Shown here piece by piece: positions 20,511-32,986 of a DNA stretch of 64,000 nucleotides (positions within the stretch are counted from its first letter, which is position 1; each line of letters begins with the position of its first letter). The notes under the pieces are model-generated. The model had not been told where the DNA came from. It did not search any database and saw only the letters and a program-made list of their open reading frames with translations. The position numbers were made by a program, and so were the translations under genes. Source of the DNA: Gorsachius magnificus (taxonomy: Eukaryota; Chordata; Aves; Pelecaniformes; Ardeidae). The DNA lies in NCBI GenBank assembly GCA_034008185.1, contig CM067084.1:62200599-62264598 (forward strand), given 5' to 3'.

Positions 20511-23500
20511 GCAACTTTCTCTATTTTTTATATTTCCCATGAGGAAATTGAAATATGTCCAGACTGGATGCTACAGTAAGTCTAGTTCAAAGAGGTATGT
20601 CTCAGCTTAATGAGATCCACTTTATTTGTCAATGAAGAGACTCCTGCAGGATGTGAGAGAAAGAAATACCATCATTTGCTCTCCAGAAACTGCTGGCATC
20701 ACTTTTGGTGCATATTAATGCAGCTCAGTACTGTCAATGAGGTGATTATTTGCTCCCTAGAGAGCTCATCTCACAGCTAGTTTCTAGGATCCTTAGGAGT
20801 TTTCATTTCATGTGGTGCAAGGTATGAATTCTATTCTACAGCTGATTCCAGCAGTGCAGTCTCACTGAGAAGCCATCTCCAGTTCTGCTTTTAGCCACTA
20901 ATTCACAAAGGCACAGAAACACATACGTAATTTTTCATTTTACACTGTTACATCAAATACTTCTGCTTCTTACAGCAGTGAAGCCATTTTACTTCTGTAG
21001 AGGTTTCATTGTGGTTCATATAGGTACTCTGACACTTCTCTGTGTACCTATAGCTGTAAAGATACAGCAGTACTGACTTCAGTAGAGCCAGATTTCCTAA
21101 GCACGAAGGGTTCTGGTGTGCTTGTGTAAGCAAGTTTCTCTGCTTTGGTACACAAATCAGAGCAACTGAGATGAGCCTAAACAAGCTTTGATCACACGTA
21201 AGCATTTTTTTATTGCTGGGCTGAACAGAGTTACTGTATTGAGACTGGGGGTAATGAGGGCTTAAAGGATGCATCTACATTAGTGCTTTAATTCAGGAGC
21301 ACGCTTTGAAAGGATTACTTACTGCACTTTGGCTCAAATCACAGAGGAATCTTGCAGCACACATTCTGGATGTCTTTTGGATGAAACTGGAGGAAGTACT
21401 CCAGGAGCTCAACTCACACACTCCAAACACAAATGGGCATTCAGTCCACTGGGCCAGCCTGGTGCTAATCTGAAACAATCCCTCTGAAATTCATGCTGCA
21501 AAGACGCTAGCTCTCAGCATGGATCATATCACTCTCAGAACTCACTTCTCTTGAACATGCTGTCCTAATACAAACATAGCTGAACTACAATGGACATCAT
21601 GGCTTCTTGTGTTATGAAGAAATAATGTTTCAGCCATTATTCTATTATTTCAAGCCACTGCAAGATACAGTATTTTGTTAATAGTTTGATGCGGTTCACA
21701 GCAATTGAAACAGTCAAATTTGAATGAAAATGCATCTCTTTTTATATCCATTTCCCATTTAAGTCCTCCAAATTCTTTTCATAATCGTAATTTGTATACA
21801 GTAGTGCACTCAGGCCAACATGAAGGTACCTATGACATCCTCTGTCACCCAACCAACCAACACCAGTATTTCTTTTAGTTGATACATGCAGCGTAAGCAC
21901 ACTGAGACCTGCTGAAAACCAGCAACCTGTTCAGAGCTCTGTCTGGAGTGTCTCTGAAAGACCACCCAGCCCTGGACTGTCGCGGTAGGACAGAAGTACC
22001 CCTTGCCATGCTAACAGCTGCTGTAAAAGGCAGCCAAACGGGACTGTGAAGACGGTCACACAGGATGTGAGCTCAAGACTCTCCTCAGCAAAGTAGAGGT
22101 TAAGTGACCCTAGAGCTCTCATAACCAGTTGCCACTACAATCCTTATTTTCTCCTTTTAGAAGGGAAGCTAAAGGGATAGGTGATTATGTAAGTAGCTGG
22201 TTGTGTGTAATACTCTACTCCAGATCAGACTCAGAATAGGATTTTAAAGTCAGCTACACAAAGTAGCTACGCCCTATTTATTTCCTCTGCATTTTCCTTT
22301 CTGCGTTTAACAGATTCTTGCCTGGCTAGTTTTGATGTTACATCAATTTCACAGCCCCTCTTTCTTGCACAGCAAGAATGGTAGGGCGGCTTCCTACACA
22401 ATAAGCATTTCAATAGAAGTACCAGTTCTTCCAGATTTAAACTTACGTAAACTTGGTTTATATTCTGAGGACTAAGACAGAACTTAGCACAGATATATTT
22501 CTGTCTTCTGCCTTATTAAAATGAAACAGACATTTTGAATATTGTTCTTAAAATAGTCTCAAAGAATTTCCTCTGCATAATGACAAAAAACTACCATGAT
22601 CTGAGAAACTGTGTAAAGTTACGTGATTCTCTATGTTCTCATGCCATTTTCAGCTGGAGTACTTGTGTCCAAAGGTTGGGTTTTCAGCTGGCTATTGTTT
22701 TTTTTATCATCCAAATTACTAAGATGAGAAGGAAATACTGTAACCTCAGCACCTTTCTAGAGGCTTCCTTTTCATACCTTATGTAAAATATTGCCTTCTC
22801 GTCACCAAAACACTTAATAAGCAGCCTCCACTTTGTATTCCACAACAGTTCTTCTTAGAGGCATAAGATGCTGCAGTAGTTATGGAAATTAGCTCTGTGT
22901 CCCCACTAGTACACATTTTAAAACAGCATTATCACCACAGCTTTGTGGCATATCAGTTTCTGGCAGTGTTTGTATATCTTCCTGTAAACAGTCCCTTTTA
23001 ATCTTCTGAACGCAGAATCTGTAAACTCCCTCAGCCAAAGAAATAGTCAAAGTGCCTGGTCACAATGTCACATACACAAATCTACGTATGTCTGCATCTA
23101 CACATATAGAACCATTAAAACAAATCCCCTATATCTAATTCACAGAAGTTAACTCTGCTTGGTCTCAAAGTACAAAATTGATGTTTACTATTGCTATAGA
23201 TAGACCATAGCTAAGTATCTTCTTTATTTATCTTGTTATTTTTCTAGTCTCACCCATCAGTGTGTGCCATTTTAGGAGTCATTAGATGTAAAAAACGCCT
23301 CCTGTTCATAACGGCATTTAAACGAAAAGGTGAGCTTATTCCAGTACATGCTGTATAAATTTAGAACTACTGCATGTTTGTCTACATCAGCAGGCACAGA
23401 AGAGTTACCAAAGAACATTAATCCCAGCTCATGAGCACACTGAAATCAACAACAAAGCGTTTCTAGCTTTTTGTTACACAACTCAGATCTCTTATAAATT

Positions 23501-26500
23501 ACTATGAAAAACCCTCCTCCCTCTACCCCAAAAAGCCTCTTTAAAACTAACCCCTTAGAATAATTATCTTCCCATTGAAGTGTTTATCATGGGATGCGAC
23601 ACTGATGTGTGTGAAGGAAAAGAAAACACTGTATTTCTTCTGCAGAAAATGAAAGCAGAGTTCTTCAAGCATTTTGTCTTTGCTCCGTAAAATCCTTGGA
23701 CATAAATGCTATGCCCCTTACCCTGGTCTGTGCCAGTCATAGGGAAAATCTGCTTAGATTGTTTATCATGCTCTTCACTGCAGTGCATTAAGTGACCTGA
23801 TTAACATGTGTTCTTTTGTCAGAAGAGACAACGTACATGAGTGCTTCATTTAATAGCATTCTTAAAGTACTTTTAATGTAGAAATATAAGCGTATTGCCA
23901 TCTATTTATTTCAGGGAGGAAAGGCCACTGAAATATGGTCCACTTAGAGCAAACATGAATTAATCAGTACAGCATGCACTTTGTGTGATTTGACAGCAGA
24001 GAGCCTGCACAGCTGCACAGCTCTATCATTGCTGTCCAGCTGCATCCCAGTTGAGAGGTGATGGATCTTTTTGTTATCCATACAGGAAAATCATGCCATA
24101 GTTACATGCTCGGGTTTCTGAAGAGAAAAGCATTGCACTATCATGGAGAGTTTTATTGTGTCAGAATGAAGTTATCGAATATCTTTCACCAAGCATCTTC
24201 ATCCTGGAGCTTCAGGAGATGGGGATGGGCTGTACTTAAACTGCAGCATCCAGTAGCATTTCCTAGCTCCTGGTCCTGGCACACACTCTGGTCACATCCA
24301 GGCACACAAGGGCCCCAGCTGCTTGCTCCCTATTTCCCATTGGAAGAAAACATGTCTATGTTAGCCAAAAGAAACCTTTGGTATAACCTAGCCTGGCTCC
24401 AATTTGGACAATCAAGAGAATAGAGCTACAGGACATACCCTGGAATCTATCTGTCTACATGCAAGCCTAAAGTATCTTTTTGTCAAGGTTCAAAGGGAAG
24501 TCTACACAGAGAGAAGAGAACAGAGTTATTTAAGACAGTAAGTAGATTTAAAGAGCACTGTAAGCTCACTGGCTTTCCAGAGATTCCTGTTCAAGGTGTC
24601 ATAGACTGAAGAAAGTCATGGCAATGGAGGAAAGAACATGTTTCAAGGTGAGAGAGATGCTCCTAGCTAGCCAAAGACAGTATAGAGAAAAACTGAATGT
24701 ATGAGTGGCCTCAGTCAAATTTCTCTGTATTGCTATGGAAATTTAGCTGCTCACAAATTGTTCAGAGCGGCCCATACTCCTCTCGCCTAGCAAAAATAGA
24801 GTCAAGTACCCGCAGATGTAGCATACAAATTCTCTGAAACGCAACTACTCCTCAGAGCAATGTTGAGACAGTATAATTGGGTCTGATTAAAGACTCTGTC
24901 TACATAATATCCTAGTTATGGAGCTAAATAATATATTACAGTGGGCTAAAAAAATAAATCAAGAGAAAGCAAAGCCATTTTCCCTCAACCAGCAAAGTTC
25001 AGGTGTTCCTGTGCACACATGCTCATTGTTAAACCATGTCAGCATATTTGGTTCTGCAAGCTTTTTTGACTTTGGCTTCTTCTAGTTAGCTCATTAGTAA
25101 ACAGCTCTTATAATCAATAAGTTGCCAATTGGAAAGCTAAGAGTTTCTTATCCACAGCTTTACATGTTTCAATGTTCTCAGAAATATTTATGAAACTGCA
25201 TCCTGTTTTCCTTAAACAGCATCTCTCTTTTTGGTTCATTTTAGCCTGTGTATCACAGCAATTGGAATATTCTTGATGACACGAATAGTCTTATTGTGCC
25301 CAGAGTATTTTCTCTGTATGCTGAAAAAGCTAAAATAGATGCACTATCTTCTGTATTTCAAGAGATGTTAGTTGTCTATCCCCAATGCCCCCAAATTAAA
25401 TCTATGGACATGCACAAAAAAATATTGAAAAAATTCTAGGGTTTGAACTTGCAGCATGTCAATTATTCCGGTGGAATTATCTGGCTGAATACATCTTCTG
25501 ACTCTGTGACAATTCCTGATGAAAATAAAGTATCCCTTTGCACATACCATGGGGTAGATAAACAGACACTTAGTGCACAAGCTTTAAAGTATTCTAAGTT
25601 CACACCAAAGCTTACCCAGCACTAAACTATCCATGTCCATGCTTTCAGCAAGTAGATATTTAGTGTGAGATGTTTATAGGTTATGTAAGGCAAAACTGAA
25701 ACAAATTCTAAGGTGTGTTTCTTAAGAAACATCTTTATGGCTTTCTACATGGCTCTAACAGGTTTTATAGCAGCCAAGAATTTCTCATCAATGGTATTGC
25801 ATGCTACAGTATTAACGGGGCTCCAGAGCATCTCACATAAATTTATCCCACTTCTTTAACAGAGGGAATCGTTTATAATGAAAACCAGGGTCTGGGCCTA
25901 CATATTCCTGCATACACTTGTCAAAGTACTTCAAAACTAACAACCAAAATAGGGAGCAAAGCTAAAATTCAGTTTACTTTTTACTGAAATGGATGTTAAT
26001 AAAAACTGGTTCTGCCTAAAACATTTTTTATAGCCAGTCTGACTATCAACAAAATGTGTTGACTAACACTTTGAGCTCTCTAACTACAATCTCTCTCCAA
26101 GAAAACCAAGTCATTGCCCCATAGACGAGTTGACAGTGCATCTGGCTAAAAATCCTTACCATCAGGAATGCCTGTTTGAAGCAATTTGGCTCTCTAATGA
26201 TTCAAGCTTAATACTCAGTGCTTCTTAACACCTTGTCTCTTAATAATTCTGCTTTCCCAGAGCTAGATGCCAACATAGTTACTAGTATAGAAACAGAAGA
26301 ATCAAAATATTAGGTCACACCAAGGTCGATCAAGTCTTAATGAACTCTAAGAGCATCCAATGCAATTGTTTCACAGGAAAGTGTAAAAACATTACAGACT
26401 GGAAGTTATCTACAACCTACACCAAGTTTCATGCTGGTCTCGCAACATTAGAGATAAGTTTAAGCTCTGAAATGTGAGGTCTAGTATGGTTTACGAAGTT

Positions 26501-26501
26501 C

Positions 26502-26517
26502 TTACAATTAATTGTAA
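26502..26517. other. Perfect 16-bp palindrome TTACAATTAATTGTAA
   Basis: The sequence equals its own reverse complement over 16 bases and contains a central AATTAATT, a typical homeodomain-dimer-like word. It lies inside the CR1 3' UTR relic, so it most likely arose by drift in AT-rich sequence. Confidence 0.6.
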
Positions 26518-26623
26518 TGACTGTATATCATGACTATCATAAACATGCAATCCCTTTTTAGTTTTGCTAATTTTTGGTCTTGTTTTTTTCTGTTGCACTA
26601 TAGCTCTACCATTTAATTACATT

Positions 26624-26638
26624 GGGGGGGGGGGGGGG
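26624..26638 (+). repeat. G15 homopolymer
   Basis: Fifteen consecutive G residues interrupt the 3' UTR part of a CR1 relic in otherwise AT-rich DNA. Length is likely to be polymorphic or affected by sequencing error. Confidence 0.9.
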
Positions 26639-27400
26639 CAAATACCAGATTTCAGTTTACCATCTTTATTATACATGCTCCTGAACTGTTTTCTGTATAG
26701 CATGTAGATGACTTTCTGAGTCCTTGTGGAACAGATTACCCTAATGCTGCTTAGGTTTTTATGTAAAGGTATTTACTGTGTAATCACGTAAGGACATCTC
26801 TATTATTCTAAATCTAAGTAAATAAAATAAATGTTTTCATTAATGCCCCTTTTGTTCTTGTATTATAAAACAGGAGGAAAAACTGCTCTTAATCTTTCTA
26901 CAGTATTCAGTATTTTGTATACTTTTATTACGTCCCCACTTACTCATCGCCTTTCCAAGGAAAACCCTCTCAAACATCTTACATGAGAGCTATTCCACAC
27001 TCTACAATTGTTATTGGCCTTCTCTGAACCCCTTTATAGTTAATATCTCTCTGAGATGGGGCGATCAACCCTGCACACAGTACTGTACAAGAACCCCTAT
27101 TACTGACTCACAGAAGCATTATAATAATCTGTTATTATTCTTCATCCTACTTTACATACGTCCCAATATCATGCTAACTTTACTGACTGTAGCTGTGCAT
27201 TGAACTGCCTATAATTATTTCTCTCCTTTTCTTTAAGCAATATTCTTAGCTTAGAATGCTGTAAAGTGCACAAATAGCTTTAATTTTTAACTTCGGTATG
27301 CATTACTTTGTATTTATTAAAACTGAATTTCATTTGCTTTTTTGTTACTCACTTAGCATTTTTAGGTCTCTGAAATGTTCTAGTGTCTTCTCTGGTCAAG

Positions 27401-29989
27401 CAAATTTCCTTTATCGGGGATTAAAGTGACTATTGGAACAACTAGATCTACTTGACAGGCCGGAGTATTATGACTAGGGTGATAAATCAGTCAAACTGGT
27501 CAGAGGATGGGCTTAGATAGATAATAGCTTTTGGGTAAACCTCTCAGTTGTCAGTAAAAAATCGCAAAAAAAAACGGTAGCTGCCAGGAAATGCAGATAA
27601 ATATGAAATCCTTTTCAAGTTATAAACAAGTGGCATTTGAAAATACAGCAACAGAAACACTACACATGGTATTAAGAAGAATACAACCCATGTATTGAGC
27701 AAACGAGATAACTCTATTAGCATTCCAAACGTTGTAACATGATGGTAGCACAGAATATTATAAAAGCATTACTATGTTACCTGGTATGGTGGATAAAGTA
27801 GGGTTTTTCTCAATAGCTGAATCAGAGCAGTAATAAATTTGAGTCCAACACTGAATTACATTTTTAGTCTTTATTTTTCCTTAAAAAAAAAGATCTGTTA
27901 GCCATCGACTTCTTTTCTGATTTGTATTCTTATAATTCTAGGATCTATAGACGCATGATTCATCTTCTAAATGTAATCACTTGCTTTAGATAGAGAAAAC
28001 ATTTCTGACTAAATTGTCAGTGCTTCACATCCTAGTAATGTAAAAACTACAAGCTTTCATATAGACAAAGAACTTAAATTTCCCATAACACTTTAAATTT
28101 GCATGAAAAGAAGTTTATGGAAAAAATTATTTTGGAGACCATGCAGTTTAATATTAATCTTAACTCTGATGTGCATAGGTCTGACTATGCCCTGAAATAT
28201 TCTTAATAAACAAGGCTATATCACCACAATAATAACCAAATTCTCTCATTTGCCTTACACATTCTGACCTAAGAGGGTTTTTTTCTCACATACTTGCCCA
28301 TACTGGTGGACTCTTCTTGCATTATTTCCAGTGTAAACCCAGAGGCATCAATGACTAGGAAGAGGAAAAAGCATAAATGTCACAAATTATCACATCCCAC
28401 TTCTGGATATGTCTTCAGTTCATTATGCAGAATTCACATCTCTCTTCAGTCTGCCTCCCTGTGATGGCATTTGCTTAGCCTAAATGTTTTGATCAATTAA
28501 AATACAATGTTTTATTATTTTTTTTTAATTTAATCTCAACATTTCATTTTGGGTAAAGTTAAACATCTCATTTTTCTTATTTTGGGAGAGGGAATGAAAT
28601 ATGTGTGTATTGTTGAATGGTGTTGTTTTCTTTATTTTTTCTGAAGCTATTTATCAACTGCATTAAGATAATAAATCAATATGGCTTGTGGTTTTAAAAA
28701 CCATTCTCCTGAAATGTTTTGGCTGGGTCTAATTATGACATTGTTTAGTTTCTTCTCGAATTATAATGCTCAGACTAATTGCATTTACTCTCAAACATAA
28801 CTTTCCTTTTTTTATTTTCCATCATTCCCTCCTCTAATTTTATGACTTGCTTTTCATGAATGCAAGCAAAAATAGCATTAAGCTATTGGGATCACTCAAT
28901 TCAAAATTCTATTTTTTGTTTACACATGGTTTCCAAAAGTTTCAATATAGTAAGAAACCTTGATTCCTTACCCCACTAAAACTAATCAATGCTTAACCAT
29001 GACCTTCAATCAGACCAGGACTGCATCCATGATTTCTGCATAATGCTAAAATGCAGAAGCAAATCCAACTTGAATAAAATCAGTTTGGGCACTGATATGG
29101 AAAAGAGGGTAAAATGCTTTCATTTCCATTATAAAATAATTCTTGCAGCACCTACTTGAAAAGCTCTAAAAAAACCCAAGTTGTAACCCTGACCTAAAAT
29201 ACTCACCAAAAAAAAAGCCATTTTACACGTTAACTAAGTCACTGGTGAAATTTGCTTTGATTTTTTAAGGTTTTATAATCTTATGTGTACTTATCTTCTA
29301 TAACACATTTCACACACAGCTCTTTTGCCAGTAAATACCTGTTGAATACCATAGGACATGGTATTAATATAAATAGAACTAGTATAGCTCCTAAAAATAT
29401 GAAAATTAACAAAAACCAAAAAGCAATACTCAGAAAGGGATATTGAGAAGGGAAACATTTACTTCTGCCAAACTATGAACCCTTTTCAGGAAACAAAGTC
29501 TACTTTTTTCTCTTTTTTTTCACTTTGAAATGTGTTATGATATTATATATCATATTTTAGCTAACTGCAAATGCATGTTATAGTATTATGCCCATGAAAG
29601 GCTTTATTGAAATGCCTTCCCTTAAAAAAAACCATACAGGAATAAAATATAAACAATCCACGCTAAAAGCATTTCACATTATGAACTGAACAAACCTGTG
29701 GTTTACAGTGCACCGTAGACATACACACACGAAGCACCACACCCCTTGCATACGTGACCCAGTGAATGGCAATGGAGTTATATCAGCGATGATTTGGGTC
29801 CAGGTATGATTATACCAATTCAGATGGTAAGGGAAATAGATTACTTTCAAAGGTTCTCTTTCACTTTCAGGGGGACAAAATTTTGCCACAAATTTTTGAG
29901 TGGGAATGGGACAAGAAAGGCAAGGGGCCAGGACTAAACTTAGAGAGTTACGAAAATGGGGGGAAGGAGTGTCTTTCTCCTGAGGAATC
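27401..29989. other. No gene or element recognised
   Basis: Very AT-rich sequence with many stops in all frames; essentially no frame of note. No repeats recognised. Confidence 0.6.
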
Positions 29990-30245
29990 TGGGTGATGTA
30001 AATTACTACTGTCTCGCCTTTCTCCCTGTGTGATTAATTAGGACATCCTAATACTCATCTGATCTGCACACATCAAAACAATGCAAACAAATGAAAAGAG
30101 GCTCTTTAAATGTCATTTTGCATCCAGATGGAGGAATCATGCCGGAGCTCTGTGAAGAGAGAGGCCTGGCAGATCAATCAGTCTTTAATTCACAGTTTTC
30201 ATTACTAGGTATTCAGAATGAAAGATGGAAGGAAAATCACTACTG
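29990..30245. promoter_or_regulatory. Candidate conserved non-coding element
   Basis: Sequence-only guess. The stretch has clustered homeodomain-like sites: TGATTAATTAGGA at 30031-30043, inverted ATTAGGA-CA-TCCTAAT arms at 30037-30052, and later AATCAATCAGTC and CTTTAATTC. It has a balanced, non-repetitive composition (GAGGAATCATGCCGGAGCTC) unlike the AT-rich flanks and lacks open frames. Developmental enhancers in gene deserts often look like this. Conservation cannot be seen from one sequence. Confidence 0.25.
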
Positions 30246-31937
30246 ACACTGGAGCAGGTTGGCACCTCTGTACGTGAAAACCTGCTATTTCTTACTCAAA
30301 AAGCATGGTCAGTTGAAGTTATTCCTGTATATTCACATTGATACTTACAAAGACATTAAATGATTATAGGATAGCAATGCTGTCAGCAAGACAGTCCGGC
30401 ATTTTCAAGTTCCTTCTCTGAGACTGAGATTAAGAATTTAGTCTTTTCAATAAGCATAAAAGTGAAGAAAAAACTGCAGCCTGAATGGTTTTCCAAGTCA
30501 GAGCTGATTAAAACTCGGTATGAGCTCACAGGACATGAGCAGCTCATACTGGCAGAACAGGTGCTCATTCTTTGTGTTTAAAAATCCAAGCCAATGGGAA
30601 GATACAATGGGGTTGTGAGGGATCTATGTGTGAATTAGGGAAGAGCAGTAGGAGCTTGCAGTCATCACGCAGGACATAGGTTATGTCCTACACCAAAAAG
30701 TTGGAGCGTAATTCCAAAAAACAATCCTAAACTGTGTCACATACAAGGTCCCCATGTATCTTTTAAGGCAGCTTGTTCCAAAGTAGCATATGCACTTTGC
30801 TATTGCTTGCTAATACCTCTCTAGGCTTTTACTCTGAGTGAATGGCTTTTTAAATTTCACTGAGATCCTTTCTCATTGCTTTTGGCACTCAGTGCTGCAT
30901 GAAGGTTTTCCTCTGTCAAGTTTACTACAGAAATTTGCCTTTTCCTAATCCCTTCCAAAGCAGAAATCTCCCTACCTCTCTATCCTTTTTACTGTTTTGC
31001 CTGTACAGTTTGAATAATGCTGCAGCAGCTCCTTTAAAAAATCACTAATTTTAACACCTAATTTCAAGTGAGATCTGATGTACCAAGGGTACCAAGAAAC
31101 TACAAACTGCTGCAAAAATATCCATTTCTGGCATCTGGCTAGGACCTTTGTTGATGGCTGGAGTAAATTGCTATAGTTTTCTCTAAATAAATAGCTGAGA
31201 GTTACTTTGGGAGTCCCCTAGACACATACCTACATGCACATCCAGAAGTACATTTAATTGTTTCATTAAGTGAATAACTACTGTTTATGACTTCAGAATA
31301 TTTTTCTTCCCTTTCTTCTTGCTCTCTGTCCTTTTCATGTTAAAGTACTTATTATCTTTGGTTTTTTCTTCTTACCTCACTCCATTGTATTTTCATTTTT
31401 CTTTCCTTTCTCCTTTTTCCTAAGCCTCACGTACCTTGTGCTCATTTTGCTTGCCCTAGGTAATTTTGCAATGTTACACTTCAATATCTAGAAGATCAGT
31501 GGAAGAAGAGATTGTAATTTGTTGATAAACAGATCAGTAAAGGAGAGAAGCATAAATCATTAGCTAGGAGGAGGTAATTAAAGTGGACATCTCTATAAAA
31601 GCATTTATAATTTTCCACTTATGTGTTTGTGCTAGAAGTTACTGTCTAGAATGCGTAAGAAAGTTACTCCCTTTGTGTGTCTTTCAAATTCACTTTGAAT
31701 GCGTCAGGGTGCACGGTTTTCTCAGTTACATGAACTTCATTCAGAATCAGTCCCCTGATTTACTGAAAACTGGATTTGGGAAGCTGTATATATAGATTCT
31801 GGTGTCATCATATCATAGGCCCATTGCAAATGGCACAGCAATAGACTGAAACTATATAAAACACAACTATGTTTCTACAGAAGAGGAATCCATCAACCAG
31901 AGGCTTCTACTTCTTACAGCACTGCAAGCAAACGATG
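30246..31937. other. No gene or element recognised
   Basis: AT-rich, with pyrimidine-rich stretches at about 31,300-31,430. Open frames are short and unsupported. Confidence 0.55.
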
Positions 31938-32108
31938 CGCAGTGAGTTAACCTTGGCATCTGGCAGATGCCCACCAGACCACTCTCCACTCCCCCTCCTT
32001 AGCAAGACAGGGAAGATGGAAAAGCTCATGGGTTGATAAGGACAGGGAGATCGCTCACCAATTACCACCATGGGCAAAACAGACTCTAGCTGGAGTAGAT
32101 TAACTTAA

Positions 32109-32114
32109 TTTATT
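32109..32114 (-). terminator. Polyadenylation signal AATAAA of LTR copy A
   Basis: TTTATT on the plus strand reads AATAAA on the minus strand. It is about 670 bases downstream of the TATA-like box in the same orientation and is matched by AATAAA in copy B. Confidence 0.6.
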
Positions 32115-32329
32115 GTCCATTAAAAATAGAGTAGGATTATGAGAGAAAGACAAAACTAACTATGCCTTGACCTCACAACCCCCCTTTCCCAGGCTCAACT
32201 TCACTCCTCCATTCCTGACTCTTCTACCTCCTCCCTGCCCCAAGTGGCTCAGGGGGATGGGGAATGGGGGTTGCAGTCAGTCCATAACACTTTGTCTCTG
32301 CTGCTCCTTCCTCCCCACACTGTTCCCCT

Positions 32330-32640
32330 GTTCCCCTGTGGGGTCCCTCCCACAGGATACCATCCTTCACAAACTGCTTGTGTGGGTCCTTCCCATGGGT
32401 TGCAGTTCTTCACGAACTGCTCCAGCTCTTCATGAACTGCTCCAGCACGGGTCCTTTCCACAGGGCACAGTCCTTCAGGAAGAGACTGCTCCAGCGTGGG
32501 TTCCTCACAGGCCACAATTCCTGCCAGAAAACCTGCTCCAGCCTGGGGTCCTCCATGGGCTGCAGTGTGGGTATCTGCTGCACCATGTTCCTCCATGGGC
32601 TGCAGGGGGACAGCCTGCCTCACCATGGGCTGCTCCATGG
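32330..32640. repeat. Degenerate ~45-bp tandem array inside LTR copy A
   Basis: The words CTGCTCCAG, GGGTCCTTCC, CCATGGGCTGCAG and AGTCCTTCA recur every 40-50 bases. The array keeps frames open on both strands (168 and 164 codons), the longest in the window. These are repeat artefacts, not genes. Confidence 0.75.
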
Positions 32641-32784
32641 GATGTAGGGGAATCTCTGCTCTGGCACCTGTAACACATCCTCCTCTCCTTCTGCACTGAC
32701 CTTGCTGTCTGAGGGCTGTTTCACCTTTTGTCTCATGCCTCACTCCTCACTCTCACAGCTGCTGTGTGGCGGTTTTTACCCTTT

Positions 32785-32792
32785 CTTAAATA
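32785..32792 (-). promoter_or_regulatory. TATA-like box TATTTAAG of LTR copy A
   Basis: CTTAAATA on the plus strand gives TATTTAAG on the minus strand, within AACATATTTAAGAAAGG. Copy B has TGTATTTAAGAAAGG at the equivalent place, in plus orientation. Confidence 0.6.
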
Positions 32793-32986
32793 TGTTTTCA
32801 CGGAGACACCACCAGCTTTGACCAGCTGTGGGTCTGTTTTGGAGCCAGCTGAAGCTGACTCTGTGCAGCACAGGGGCAAACCCAGTCTGTTCTCACAGAG
32901 GACATCCTGGCAGCAGACCCCCTCACCCCCCACCTCCCATCCCCTCCCCACACCCCAGTACCAAATCTCTCCATGTAAACTCAATA

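Larger units (their letters stand above)
19961..26299. other. No gene; simple repeats only
   Basis: A long AT-rich stretch with no recognised gene or transposon. It includes an A20 run (20491-20510) and a duplicated TA-rich segment (20274-20335). An ACTGACTTCAGTAGAGCC word near 21,075 belongs to the dispersed motif group. The 121-codon frame at 24,058-24,423 has no domain or exon signals. Confidence 0.55.
26300..27400 (-). mobile_element. CR1 LINE relic, 3' half (RT end and 3' UTR)
   Basis: Reading the plus strand, TTAGGTCACACCAAGGTCGATC (26,310) resembles the reverse-complemented terminal CR1 sequence GGGTCAGACCAAAGGTCCATC. CCCTTTTGTTCTTGTATTATAAAACAGGAGG (26,845) resembles the 3' UTR. CTTCTCTGAACCCCTTTATAG...GAGATGGGGCGATCAACCCTGCACACAGTACT (27,020-27,090) resembles the RT C-terminal coding strand in reverse. 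ATGCATTACTTTGTATTTATTAAAACTGAATTTCATTTG (27,300) matches the region encoding the KWQMKFN-DKCKVMH block. Minus-strand frames contain stops. The order and spacing fit a single old insertion, interrupted by a G15 tract. Confidence 0.85.
31938..32986 (-). mobile_element. Long LTR-like element, copy A
   Basis: I recognise an avian LTR family whose 3' end, read in reverse, is TGTGGTGGGTTGACC followed by a GCCCACC block. Here it is worn to CGCAGTGAGTTAACC (31938) and GATGCCCACCAGACC. Further in are CTCATGGGTTGATAAGGACAGGGAGATC and CACCAATTACC, then minus-strand AATAAA (32109-32114). A tandem array of about 45-bp units follows (CTGCTCCAGC...GGGTCC.TCCA.GGG, about 32,330-32,640), then minus-strand TATTTAAG (32785-32792). 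The far end is near CTCAATA (32986). I found no convincing target duplication, so the exact ends are less certain than for the solo LTRs. No internal retroviral genes adjoin it. Confidence 0.8.

Noticed and set aside
24058..24423. 121-codon plus-strand frame
   Set aside because: No recognisable domain, no splice-site context and ordinary intergenic composition; consistent with a chance frame.
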